Notes under the pieces: model-generated
Told to the model about the DNA's origin: nothing
The model's input: the letters and a program-made list of their open reading frames with translations, nothing else
Database searches by the model: none
Shown: positions 18,479 through 25,876 of the stretch, in pieces
Layout of the letters: every line of letters starts with the position of its first letter
How positions within the stretch are numbered: the first letter of the stretch is position 1
NCBI GenBank assembly: GCA_016709545.1
Contig: JADJMO010000015.1
Location: forward strand, 62,001 to 126,000
Source of the DNA: Myxococcales bacterium
GTDB taxonomy: Bacteria; Myxococcota_A; Polyangia; Polyangiales; JADJMO01
DNA: 64,000 bases
Reading direction: 5' to 3'
Program-made: the position numbers and the translations under genes

Positions 18479-19405
18479 ATGCACGATCCGGTGACCCTGG
18501 ACCAGCTCCGCACCTTGGTGGCCGTCGCGGAGGCGGGCAGCTTCTCGGGCGCCGCGCGCCGCCTGCAGCGGGTGCAATCGGCGGTGAGCACGGCGATGGC
18601 CAACCTCGAGGGGCACCTCGGCGTCGTGGTCTTCGACCGCGCCCCGCGCATCCCGGCGCTCACCGACGCCGGGCGCGCGGTCCTCGCCTCGGCGCGGCGG
18701 GTCCTCGCCGAGGTCGACGGCCTCCGCCGCCTGACCACCGATCTCGCCGACGGGCTCGAGGCCCACGTCTCGCTCTGCGTCGACGCCCTGTTCCCGGTGC
18801 CCGCGCTGGTCGAGCTCTGCGCCTCGTTCGCGCGCCACTTCCCGTCGGTCGACCTGCGGGTCGACACCCAGACGCTCTCGGCCGTGTCGGAGCGGGTGCT
18901 CTCGGGCAGCTCCACGCTGGGCGTCGTGAGCCCGCTCGGGATCGCGCCGGGCCTCGAGCGGCAGGTGCTCGGGCCGGTGCGCATGATCCCCGTCGTCGCC
19001 GCCGCTCACCCCCTCGCGAAGAAGCGCGGCCCCCTGCCCGTCGCGGCGTTCGCCGACTGCGTGCAGATCGTCCTCTCGGAGCGCCACGACGACGGCGTGC
19101 CGGACCAGGCCGTGCTCTCCCCCCGCACCTGGCGGGTGGCAGACCTCCACACCAAGCACGCGCTCCTGCGCGCCGGCCTCGGCTGGGGCAACCTCCCGGC
19201 GCACCTCGTCGAGGCGGACCTGAAGGCGCGTCGACTCGTCGCGATTCACCCCTCGGCGTGGGGGGAGGACGAACACGTGCTGTACCTGTCCGCGGTCTAC
19301 CGCGCCGACGCCGCGTTCGGGCGGGCCCATCGGTGGGCGCTCGCGGAGCTCGAGCGGCTCTGCGTCGGACGCCCGCGTTCGCGGGTCGCTGGAAAGAGTC
19401 GATGA
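18479..19405 (+). CDS. LysR-family transcriptional regulator
   Basis: 308-residue regulator with an N-terminal HTH (DQLRTLVAVAEAGSFSGAARRLQRVQSAVS, about residues 8-37) and a LysR substrate-binding domain. It is transcribed divergently from the pirin gene, a common arrangement in which the regulator controls its neighbour. The short sequence RVQSAVS replaces the more usual TQPALS in the recognition helix. Effector unknown. Confidence 0.9.
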   Translation: MHDPVTLDQLRTLVAVAEAGSFSGAARRLQRVQSAVSTAMANLEGHLGVVVFDRAPRIPALTDAGRAVLASARRVLAEVDGLRRLTTDLADGLEAHVSLCVDALFPVPALVELCASFARHFPSVDLRVDTQTLSAVSERVLSGSSTLGVVSPLGIAPGLERQVLGPVRMIPVVAAAHPLAKKRGPLPVAAFADCVQIVLSERHDDGVPDQAVLSPRTWRVADLHTKHALLRAGLGWGNLPAHLVEADLKARRLVAIHPSAWGEDEHVLYLSAVYRADAAFGRAHRWALAELERLCVGRPRSRVAGKSR

Positions 19406-19467
19406 GGCGGGAATCGTCGGCACCCACACCGACAAGTTGCAGCCGTCGTGCGAGTATTCCGCCCGCG

Positions 19468-19971
19468 ATGCGCCTGCGCCGTTTCCTCTTGCCCCTTTCC
19501 CTGCTCGTCGTGGCGGCGTGTGCCGAGGGCGGCGCCGACGACCCGACCAAGGCGAAGCTCGACGCGGCGACCGACGGCGCGTCGGAGGCCACGGCCGACG
19601 CCGGCGACGCGAAGGGCGACGGCCCCACCGACGGCGCGACGGACGCGCGCCCCGACGCGGTGACCGACGGCACGGTCGACGCGACACCGGACGCCACGGT
19701 CGACGGCACCGTCGACTCGGCGGCCGACTCAGGCGTTGCCGACTCAGGTGTTGCCGACTCAGGGGGCGATCCGGACACGGGAGACCCCGACACGGGCACG
19801 GTGACCGACACGGGCACGCCCGACACGGGCACGGTCGACACCGGCCCCGACGCGATCGTCCTGTTTCCCTGCACCAAGGACTCCGACTGCTCCTCCCCGT
19901 TCAACTGCTGCGTCACTTCGTCGAAGTCGTGCGGGGTGAAGGTCATCATCAGCTGCGTGCCGTTCCCCTGA
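19468..19971 (+). CDS. Asp/Thr-rich lipoprotein with Cys-rich C terminus
   Basis: 167-residue predicted lipoprotein: signal peptide with lipobox VVAAC, a linker of about 110 residues dominated by Asp, Gly, Thr and Ala (TDGA, ADSGVADSG and DTG repeats), and a compact C-terminal cysteine cluster (CTKDSDCSSPFNCC and later Cys) likely disulfide-bonded. This short Cys module is typical of Myxococcota surface lipoproteins. No catalytic motif is seen. Followed by a convergent sigma factor gene. Confidence 0.75.
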   Translation: MRLRRFLLPLSLLVVAACAEGGADDPTKAKLDAATDGASEATADAGDAKGDGPTDGATDARPDAVTDGTVDATPDATVDGTVDSAADSGVADSGVADSGGDPDTGDPDTGTVTDTGTPDTGTVDTGPDAIVLFPCTKDSDCSSPFNCCVTSSKSCGVKVIISCVPFP

Positions 19972-19985
19972 ACGGAATCCGCGCG

Positions 19986-21239
19986 TCACTCGACCGAGAG
20001 CCTCCGCGCGCGTTCGCGGAGCAGCGCTTGCTCACGGGCGTTGCTGGTCAACGACGCCGCGCGCTCGAGCTCGGCCCGCGCCTCGGTCGCGCGTCCGAGC
20101 TTGGCCAGTAGATCGCCGCGGACGCTGGGCAACAGGTGATAGCCCGCGAGGGAACGCTCGCTCGTCAGCGCGTCGACCGCGGCGAGCCCGGCCTCGGGAC
20201 CGAACGCCATCCCCACGGCGACGGCGCGGTTGAGGGCGACCACCGGAGACGGCACGCGCTGCAGCAACAGATCGTACAGCGCGACGATGCGCGGCCAGTC
20301 CGTGTCGGCGGCGACGCGGGCGCGGGCGTGGCAGGCGGCGATCGCCGCTTGCAGGGCATAGGGGCCGGTCGCGCCGCCCAGCTGCTCGGCCCGCGCCAGA
20401 GCCGCGAGGCCGCGCTGGATCAAGAGAGGGTCCCAGCGCGCCCGGTTCTGCTCGAGCAGCAGGATCGGCTCGCCGTCGGGCCCCACCCGCGCGGCGGTGC
20501 GCGACGACTGGATCTCGAGCAAGGCCACGAGGCCGTGCACCTCGGGTTCGTCCTTCGCGAGACCTTCGAGCACGCGACCGAGCCGGAGCGCCTCCTCGCA
20601 GAGGGCGGGCCGGAGCCAGTCGTCGCCCTTGGTCGCCGAGTAGCCCTCGTTGAAGATCAGGTAGACGACCTCGAGCACCGACGAGAGCCGGCTGGCGAGC
20701 TCGGTCGCCTGGGGCACCTCGAAAGGGACCCGGGCTTCGGACAGGGTGCGCTTCGCGCGCACGATCCGCTGCGCGACCGTGGGCTCCGGGACCAGGTAGG
20801 CGCGCGCGATCTCCTCGGTGGTGAGCCCACCTACCAGCCGCAGCGTGAGGGTCACCCGCGCCTCGGTCGAGAGCAGCGGGTGGCAGGCGACGAACATCAG
20901 GCGCAGCACGTCGTCGCCGACCGGATCGTCGAGCACGCCGTCGAGATCGAGGGGCTCGTCGCCCGGCTCGTGCCCGAGCGCCTCGTGCTTGCGCGCGACC
21001 ATGTCGTTGCGCCGGAGCAGATCGAGCGCGCGGTTCTTCGCCGTGGCCATGAGCCAGGCGCCCGGGTTGTCCGGCACCCCCGACTCCGGCCACCGTTCCA
21101 GTGCGACGAGCAGCGCGTCCTGGACGAGCTCTTCGGCGAGGCCCACGTCACGCACGCGCCGCGCGAGCGCCGCGACCAGGCGCGGAGACTCGATGCGGAA
21201 GATGGCGTGGATCGCCTGATGGGTGGGAGAGCCCGACAC
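19986..21239 (-). CDS. ECF42-type RNA polymerase sigma factor with C-terminal TPR-like domain
   Basis: 417-residue ECF sigma factor with the long C-terminal extension (DUF6596-like, TPR-like) that characterises group ECF42, which has no classical anti-sigma. Region 2 is at about residues 18-80 (DVGLAEELVQDALLVALERWPESG, AWLMATAKNRALDLLRR) and region 4 at about 115-170 (LTTEEIARAYLVPEPTVAQRIVRAKRTL). The C-terminal part contains FNEGYSATKGDDW and HLLPSVRGDLLAKLGR. The neighbouring DGPF-domain gene is the standard genomic partner. Confidence 0.9.
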   Translation of the reverse strand: MSGSPTHQAIHAIFRIESPRLVAALARRVRDVGLAEELVQDALLVALERWPESGVPDNPGAWLMATAKNRALDLLRRNDMVARKHEALGHEPGDEPLDLDGVLDDPVGDDVLRLMFVACHPLLSTEARVTLTLRLVGGLTTEEIARAYLVPEPTVAQRIVRAKRTLSEARVPFEVPQATELASRLSSVLEVVYLIFNEGYSATKGDDWLRPALCEEALRLGRVLEGLAKDEPEVHGLVALLEIQSSRTAARVGPDGEPILLLEQNRARWDPLLIQRGLAALARAEQLGGATGPYALQAAIAACHARARVAADTDWPRIVALYDLLLQRVPSPVVALNRAVAVGMAFGPEAGLAAVDALTSERSLAGYHLLPSVRGDLLAKLGRATEARAELERAASLTSNAREQALLRERARRLSVE

Positions 21240-21664
21240 TCCCGACCCTATACACCGAGCGGCTCACGCGTTGTCGGTACGCGGTGCCGAGCACGGCCTG
21301 CACGTCCGCGGGGAAGTCGGCGAACTCCTGGACCTGACGGACCTCGAGGGTCTCGTTCTCGGCGCCGGGGCAGCGGCTCGCCCACTCGAGGGCCTCCTCG
21401 CGGGAGCGCACCTGGATCATCCAGTAGCCCCCGACGACCTCCTTCGCTTCGGCGAAGGGACCGTCGGCGACCCTGGCCTTGCCGCCTGGGAACGACACGC
21501 GGGCGCCCATCGACGGCGGGTGCAGACCGTCGACGGCCAGCAACACGCCCGCCTTCTGCAACGACTCGTTGTACCGCATCATCGCGGCCACCTGGTCGGC
21601 CGGGCATCGTGCCGGGGGTCGCCTGCTCGTAGCCCCGAGGGATCATCAGCATCATGAAGCGCAT
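21148..21664 (-). CDS. YCII/DGPF-domain protein (frameshifted), partner of the ECF42 sigma
   Basis: YCII-related protein of the DGPF family, genomic partner of ECF42 sigma factors. The N terminus (MRFMMLMIPRGYEQATPGTMP, from ATG 21664 with RBS GAGGAG) and the rest (AAMMRYNESLQKAGVL, GLHPPSMGARVSF, VADGPFAEAKEVVGGYWM) are in different frames. One extra C (or two missing bases) at about 21600-21606 explains it. The frame then runs 92 bp into the sigma gene, longer than the family needs, so a second indel near the 3' end may hide the true stop. Precise function of these partners is not settled. Confidence 0.75.
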
Positions 21665-21696
21665 CGTCGTCGTCTCCTCGCTGGACATGCATGGAC

Positions 21697-21723
21697 GACG
21701 AAGGACGACGGCCGAGATCGACA
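21697..21723 (-). promoter_or_regulatory. Putative ECF42-type promoter
   Basis: On the minus strand, TGTCGA (21718-21723) is followed after 17 bp by CGTC (21697-21700), 33 bp upstream of the DGPF start. TGTCGA/CG(A/T)C is the promoter pattern I recall for ECF42 sigma factors, so the pair is probably autoregulated. Assignment is by pattern only. Confidence 0.5.
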
Positions 21724-21799
21724 GGGCACGCCGCCGGGCCGGCACGGACGTCGATCCATCGATTCCTCGTCGAGCTATCATGGGCCGAATCCAAGTCGA

Positions 21800-23002
21800 A
21801 TGGCCGCACATCGTCCCGTTTCCATCGACGATCGACCCGACGCGGGTGCCGAGCTGATCGACGCCCGCGAGGCCTGCGCGCGCCTCGGGGTCAAGGCGGC
21901 GACGCTCTACACGTACGTGAGCCGCGGCCTCGTCCGCACGGTGGAGACCGGTCGCCGCTCGCGCCTCTACGTGTCGACCGACGTGGATCGCCTCGGCGCG
22001 CGCAGCGCGGCGCGCCGGGGACACGCGGCGGTCGCGGTCGGAGCGCTGCAGTTCGGGGAGGCCGTGCTCGACTCGGGCATCACGTCGATTCGCGACGGGC
22101 ACTTGCGCTACCGCGGACGCGACGTGGTCGAGCTCGTGCACGCCGGGACGCCGTTCGAGCAGGTCGCCGAGCTCCTGTGGAACGCCGCCGCAGGCGAGTG
22201 GCCGGCGGGCGACGACCTCGGGGGAGAGATCGGCGGCCCGAACGCTCTCTTCCGAATGCTGCAGGCCCTGCCGTCGCTCGCCCTCGGCGATCCGCTGCGT
22301 CTCGGCGGGACGGCGGCGGTGGAGCACGCGCGGGCGCGGCGCCTCGTGCGCAGCCTCGCGGCCAGCGCGGCGGGTGGCGCGCTCGGGACCCGGGGATCGA
22401 TCGCCGAGGGCGTGGCCCGGCGGCTCGGTCGGCCCGACGGCGCGCACCTGGTGAACGCGGCGCTGGTCGCCTCGGCCGACCACGAGCTCAACGTGTCGAC
22501 GTTCGCGGCGCGCATCGCCGCCTCGGCCGGCGCGGATCTCTACGCGTGCATCGGCGCGGCGCTCTACACGTTCACCGGGCCGAAGCACGGCACCTCGCCC
22601 GATCGCGTGGAGGCCCTGCTGACGGCGTGTGCGCGCGACGGTGTGTCGACCGAGGTGCGTCGACGCCTCGCGCTCGGCGAGGGCCTGCCGGGCTTCGGCC
22701 ACCCGCTCTACCCGAGGGGCGACCCGCGCAGCCCGCCCCTCCTCGCGCTGGCCCAGGATCTCGGGCCGCCGCGCGCCTCGGCGCCCCTGCTCGAGCTGAT
22801 CGATTTCGTGGGCGCGGAGGTGGGGCTCTTGCCGACCATCGACTGCGGCGTGCTCGCGATCGCCGAGGCCCTCTCGGCCCCGCCGGGGACGGCGACGATG
22901 CTGTTCGGCCTCGGTCGCACGGCCGGGTGGGTGGCCCACGTGCTCGAGCAGCGAGAGAGCCCTGCCCTCCTGCGCCCGCGCGCGCGCTACGTCGGTGCGT
23001 GA
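21800..23002 (+). CDS. Citrate synthase family protein with N-terminal HTH
   Basis: 400-residue protein: a short MerR-like helix-turn-helix (about residues 14-60, LIDAREACARLGVKAATLYTYVSRGLVR) fused to a citrate-synthase fold. Catalytic elements are visible: ADHELNVSTFAARIAAS (His), GPKHGTSP, GFGHPLYPRGDPR (His) and the later Asp/Arg region. Members of this fused family may be citrate or 2-methylcitrate synthases; the HTH suggests DNA binding or a structural role. It is divergent from the DGPF gene. ATG 21800 was chosen because the HTH starts soon after. Confidence 0.85.
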   Translation: MAAHRPVSIDDRPDAGAELIDAREACARLGVKAATLYTYVSRGLVRTVETGRRSRLYVSTDVDRLGARSAARRGHAAVAVGALQFGEAVLDSGITSIRDGHLRYRGRDVVELVHAGTPFEQVAELLWNAAAGEWPAGDDLGGEIGGPNALFRMLQALPSLALGDPLRLGGTAAVEHARARRLVRSLAASAAGGALGTRGSIAEGVARRLGRPDGAHLVNAALVASADHELNVSTFAARIAASAGADLYACIGAALYTFTGPKHGTSPDRVEALLTACARDGVSTEVRRRLALGEGLPGFGHPLYPRGDPRSPPLLALAQDLGPPRASAPLLELIDFVGAEVGLLPTIDCGVLAIAEALSAPPGTATMLFGLGRTAGWVAHVLEQRESPALLRPRARYVGA

Positions 23003-23038
23003 CGCGGGAAGGCCCAGGACTTGCTCCTGGTGGGTGCC

Positions 23039-23614
23039 ATGTCGGTCACCCCACTGTCTCCGATCCACTCCGAGCCACACCTCTCGAGCGAGTCCGACCA
23101 GCCGCGCAAGCCGTGGCCAGAGGTGAGCACCCTCGGGATCGTGGCCCTCCTCCTGCTGTTCGACGTGGTCTCCGACGCCGCCACCACCTCCGTGCTGCAC
23201 GTGAGCCTCGAGATCGCTGCGGCGGTGCTCATGCTCGGTCTCGCGGGGCGGATGTGGGTCTCGTCCGAGGCGAATCGTCGCACGCTGGAACGTCACGTCG
23301 AGGAGCTCGGCGGCCGCCTGGTGCTCGCCCACGCGGACACCGTGCGCTGGCGCGCCGAGGCGCACGAGGCCCTGCAGGGGCTCGGAGAGGCCATCGAGCA
23401 CCAGTGCGATCGGTGGGGGCTCACGGAGGCAGAGCGTTCGGTGGCGGTGCTCCTGCTCAAGGGACTGAGCCTGAAGGAGATCGCGGACACGCGGGGGACG
23501 ACCGAGCGCACCGCGAGGCAGCAGGCCAACGCCATCTACCGCAAGGCCGGCCTCGGGGGGCGCGCCGAGCTGTCCGCCTTCTTCCTCGAGGACCTGCTCC
23601 CCCCGCGCACCTGA
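23039..23614 (+). CDS. Membrane-anchored LuxR-type HTH regulator
   Basis: 191-residue protein with two hydrophobic segments (about residues 32-50 and 55-74), a short coiled region and a C-terminal LuxR-type HTH (LTEAERSVAVLLLKGLSLKEIADTRG, then TERTARQQANAIYRKAG). It probably regulates the downstream His-rich/ApbE/ferric-reductase-like operon, separated by 109 bp containing a perfect palindrome. A TTG six codons upstream (23021) is an alternative start. Confidence 0.75.
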   Translation: MSVTPLSPIHSEPHLSSESDQPRKPWPEVSTLGIVALLLLFDVVSDAATTSVLHVSLEIAAAVLMLGLAGRMWVSSEANRRTLERHVEELGGRLVLAHADTVRWRAEAHEALQGLGEAIEHQCDRWGLTEAERSVAVLLLKGLSLKEIADTRGTTERTARQQANAIYRKAGLGGRAELSAFFLEDLLPPRT

Positions 23615-23630
23615 CGTCTGCCGGACGAGA

Positions 23631-23645
23631 CGCAGGAATCCTGCG
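23631..23645. promoter_or_regulatory. 15-bp palindrome upstream of the His-rich/ApbE operon
   Basis: Perfect inverted repeat CGCAGGA-A-TCCTGCG between the LuxR-type gene and the next operon, about 80 bp before the ATG at 23724. It is a plausible operator for the adjacent LuxR-type regulator; no experiment or known consensus supports the pairing. Confidence 0.45.
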
Positions 23646-23723
23646 CAGAACGAGGCCATGCGTCGTCCGCCGGATGGCTACACGCACGCCGAGTCCACAG
23701 GTCCCTGGCACAGGAGGTCTCTC

Positions 23724-24056
23724 ATGCTCCGTCGTGCCATTCTCGGATCCTCGGCCGCCCTCGCCGCCTTCGTCCTCGTGCTCACCGGCGCCGTGTTCGG
23801 TGCTCGCCACGCGCCGCCCGCCCCTACCAGCCAGAACGGGACCGTCCCCGTCGAGGTGGTCCTCGCTCGGGAAGCAGCGCTCCGGCGACTGCTCGAGGAC
23901 GCGATGGCCAGGCCGCCGGCACCCACCGGCTTCCAGACCGCCTCCGTAGCGGCCGTGATCGACGACGAGCCGGTCGAGGAGCACCACGCGGAGAAGCACC
24001 ACGCGGAGAAGCACCACGCGGAGATGCACCACTCGGAGATGCACCACGATGACTGA
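23724..24056 (+). CDS. Small membrane protein with His-rich metal-binding tail
   Basis: 110-residue protein with one N-terminal hydrophobic segment (about residues 8-28) and a C-terminal tail of five HH pairs spaced by AEK, AEM or SEM, likely to bind Cu, Zn or Ni outside the membrane. A good RBS (CAGGAGG) precedes ATG 23724, favouring it over the in-frame start at 23658. It overlaps the next gene by 8 bp. Together with ApbE-like and ferric-reductase-like genes it suggests extracytoplasmic metal or electron handling. Not recognised as a named family. Confidence 0.7.
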   Translation: MLRRAILGSSAALAAFVLVLTGAVFGARHAPPAPTSQNGTVPVEVVLAREAALRRLLEDAMARPPAPTGFQTASVAAVIDDEPVEEHHAEKHHAEKHHAEMHHSEMHHDD

Positions 24057-24261
24057 CCCGACGAGCCGATGGGTCGTCACCACCCTCGCTGCGGTGGTCG
24101 TCGTCGGAGGCTGGATGACGCTGGCGATCGCCGAGCCGACGCCCGCCGTTCCTCGGACCGAACTCCCGCCCCTCCCCGAACGGGACAACGTGCCCGCGGC
24201 GTGGGACATCGTGTCTCCCTCCCGCCCCGTCCCCGTCGCCAAGACGCGCTCGTCGCGGTGA
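24049..24261 (+). CDS. Small single-pass membrane protein
   Basis: 70-residue protein with one hydrophobic helix (about residues 8-28) and a Pro-rich extracytoplasmic tail. It overlaps both neighbours (8 bp with the His-rich gene, GTGA with the ApbE-like gene), so it is translationally coupled in the same operon. No family recognised. Confidence 0.65.
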   Translation: MTDPTSRWVVTTLAAVVVVGGWMTLAIAEPTPAVPRTELPPLPERDNVPAAWDIVSPSRPVPVAKTRSSR

Positions 24262-25169
24262 AGCCGATGTTGACCATCGCTTTCGACACCATGGGGTGCG
24301 CCGCGCACGCGCTCCTCGACGCCGAGGGCCCGGCCGCCGAGGCGGCGCTGGAGGCGCTGCCCGCCCGCCTCGCTCGACGCGAGCACGTGCTCTCGCGGTT
24401 CGACGCCACGGGCGATCTCTGCCGGCTCAACGAACGCGGCTTCGCCGACGCCGTCGACGACGTCCTCCTCGACGCCGTCGCGATCGCGCTGACGGCGGCG
24501 CAGGAGACCGACGGGCTCGTCACCCCCACGATCGCCGATGCCCTCGAGGCGGCCGGCTACGATGGTGACTTCGCCACCGTCGATCGGGATCCGTCGGCGA
24601 CCGCGCCCTCGGCGCGCTCGGTCCCCGGCGTCGCCGGGATCGTGCTGGACCGCGTCGCCCGATCGATCCGCCTGCCGAAGGGCGTGCGGCTCGATCTCGG
24701 CGGGACGGCGAAGGGGTGGTGCGCGGACGAGGCCGTGGCCTGGCTGTCGCAGTTCGGTCCGGCGCTCGTCGACCTCGGCGGGGACATCGCCGCGAGCCCC
24801 GGCCGGCGGCCGTGGCCGATCGCGGTCGAAGGGCCGCGGGGCGACGAGCTCGACCTCGTGCTGCTGCACGGCGGGGGGCTCGCCACCTCGGGGCGCGATC
24901 ATCGACGGTGGCGCCGTGGCGGCGTCGAGCAGCACCACCTCGTCGATCCACGCACGGGTCTGTGTGCACGAACCGACGTCCTCACCGTCACGGTCCTCGG
25001 GCCGAGCGCCCGCGTGGCGGAGACGATCGCCAAGCGCGTCCTGCTCTCGGGCAGCGAGCAGGGGCTCTCCTTCATCGAAGCCTCCGGGCTCTCGGCGCTC
25101 GTCGTACGCGACGACGGGGCCGTGGTGCGCAGTCGACGGTTCGCGCAACACACCTGGAGCCCCTCATGA
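24258..25169 (+). CDS. ApbE-like FAD:protein FMN transferase
   Basis: 303-residue ApbE-family protein that would covalently attach FMN to Thr/Ser of partner redox proteins. Landmarks: FDTMGCAAHALL, REHVLSRFDATGDLCRLN, LDLGGTAKGWCADEA, LVDLGGDIAASPG, GGGLATSGRDHRRW, HLVDPRTGLCA and TDVLTVTVLGPSA. No signal peptide is evident. GTG 24258 overlaps the previous stop; ATG 24267 is an alternative. The adjacent ferric-reductase-like membrane protein is the likely redox partner, although an FMN-binding acceptor domain is not seen in the operon. Confidence 0.85.
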   Translation: MKPMLTIAFDTMGCAAHALLDAEGPAAEAALEALPARLARREHVLSRFDATGDLCRLNERGFADAVDDVLLDAVAIALTAAQETDGLVTPTIADALEAAGYDGDFATVDRDPSATAPSARSVPGVAGIVLDRVARSIRLPKGVRLDLGGTAKGWCADEAVAWLSQFGPALVDLGGDIAASPGRRPWPIAVEGPRGDELDLVLLHGGGLATSGRDHRRWRRGGVEQHHLVDPRTGLCARTDVLTVTVLGPSARVAETIAKRVLLSGSEQGLSFIEASGLSALVVRDDGAVVRSRRFAQHTWSPS

Positions 25170-25859
25170 CCCCTCCGACGATGAACGACGCCTCGCCCGA
25201 CCTGGACCTCGCCGCCCTCACCTTCGTGGTCTTCGGCCTCGTGGTCGGCGCCGCCCTCGCGATCCTCGCGCTGCCCGACGTCGCGCCCGCCGTCGCGCGC
25301 TCGATGGCCGAGGCCCGACCGAAGACCTGGTGGTACCTCTCGCGCACGACCGGTGTCGTCGCCTACGGCCTCCTCTCCGTCTCGATGCTGCTCGGCCTGG
25401 CGCTCTCCACGCGGCTCGCCCAGCGATGGCCCGGCGCCGCGGCCGCGCTCGATCTGCACCGACACACGAGCCTCCTCGGCCTCGCGCTCTCCGCCCTGCA
25501 CGCGCTCGTGTTGCTCGGCGATCGCCATACGCCGTTCTCGCCACGCGCGCTCGCCGGTGCCCTTCGGCAGCTCGCACGAGCCGCTCTCCGTCGGGCTCGG
25601 GCAGGTGGCGTTCTACGGCGCGCTCCTGGTGACGCTGAGCTTCTACGCGCGACGACGCCTCGGCCCGCGCGGCTTCCGCGTCGTGCACCTGACCAGCTAC
25701 GCCGTCTTCTGCCTCTCGCTCGCCCATGGTCTCGCCCTCGGCACCGACCGAAGCGTCATGTTCGGCGGCGCGCTGATCGCGGCCGGGGTGTCGCTGCTCG
25801 CGCTCTTCCGTCTGCTCCGTTCGGCGACACCTGCGCGAGGCCGCTCGCCCGCGCGCTGA
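25166..25859 (+). CDS. Ferric-reductase-like transmembrane protein (frameshifted)
   Basis: About 230 residues with six predicted membrane helices, resembling the haem-binding ferric reductase/YedZ-like domain. His residues that could bind haem lie in LDLHRHTSLLGLALSALHALVLLG and VVHLTSYAVFCLSLAHGLALG. The two halves are in different frames; one extra G at about 25556-25557 separates RAL from VPFGSSHEPLSVGLGQVAFYG. The start overlaps the ApbE-like stop (ATGA). Probably a quinone- or haem-linked electron conduit serving the ApbE-modified partner. Confidence 0.78.
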
Positions 25860-25876
25860 AGGCGTATCGTGTTCGC

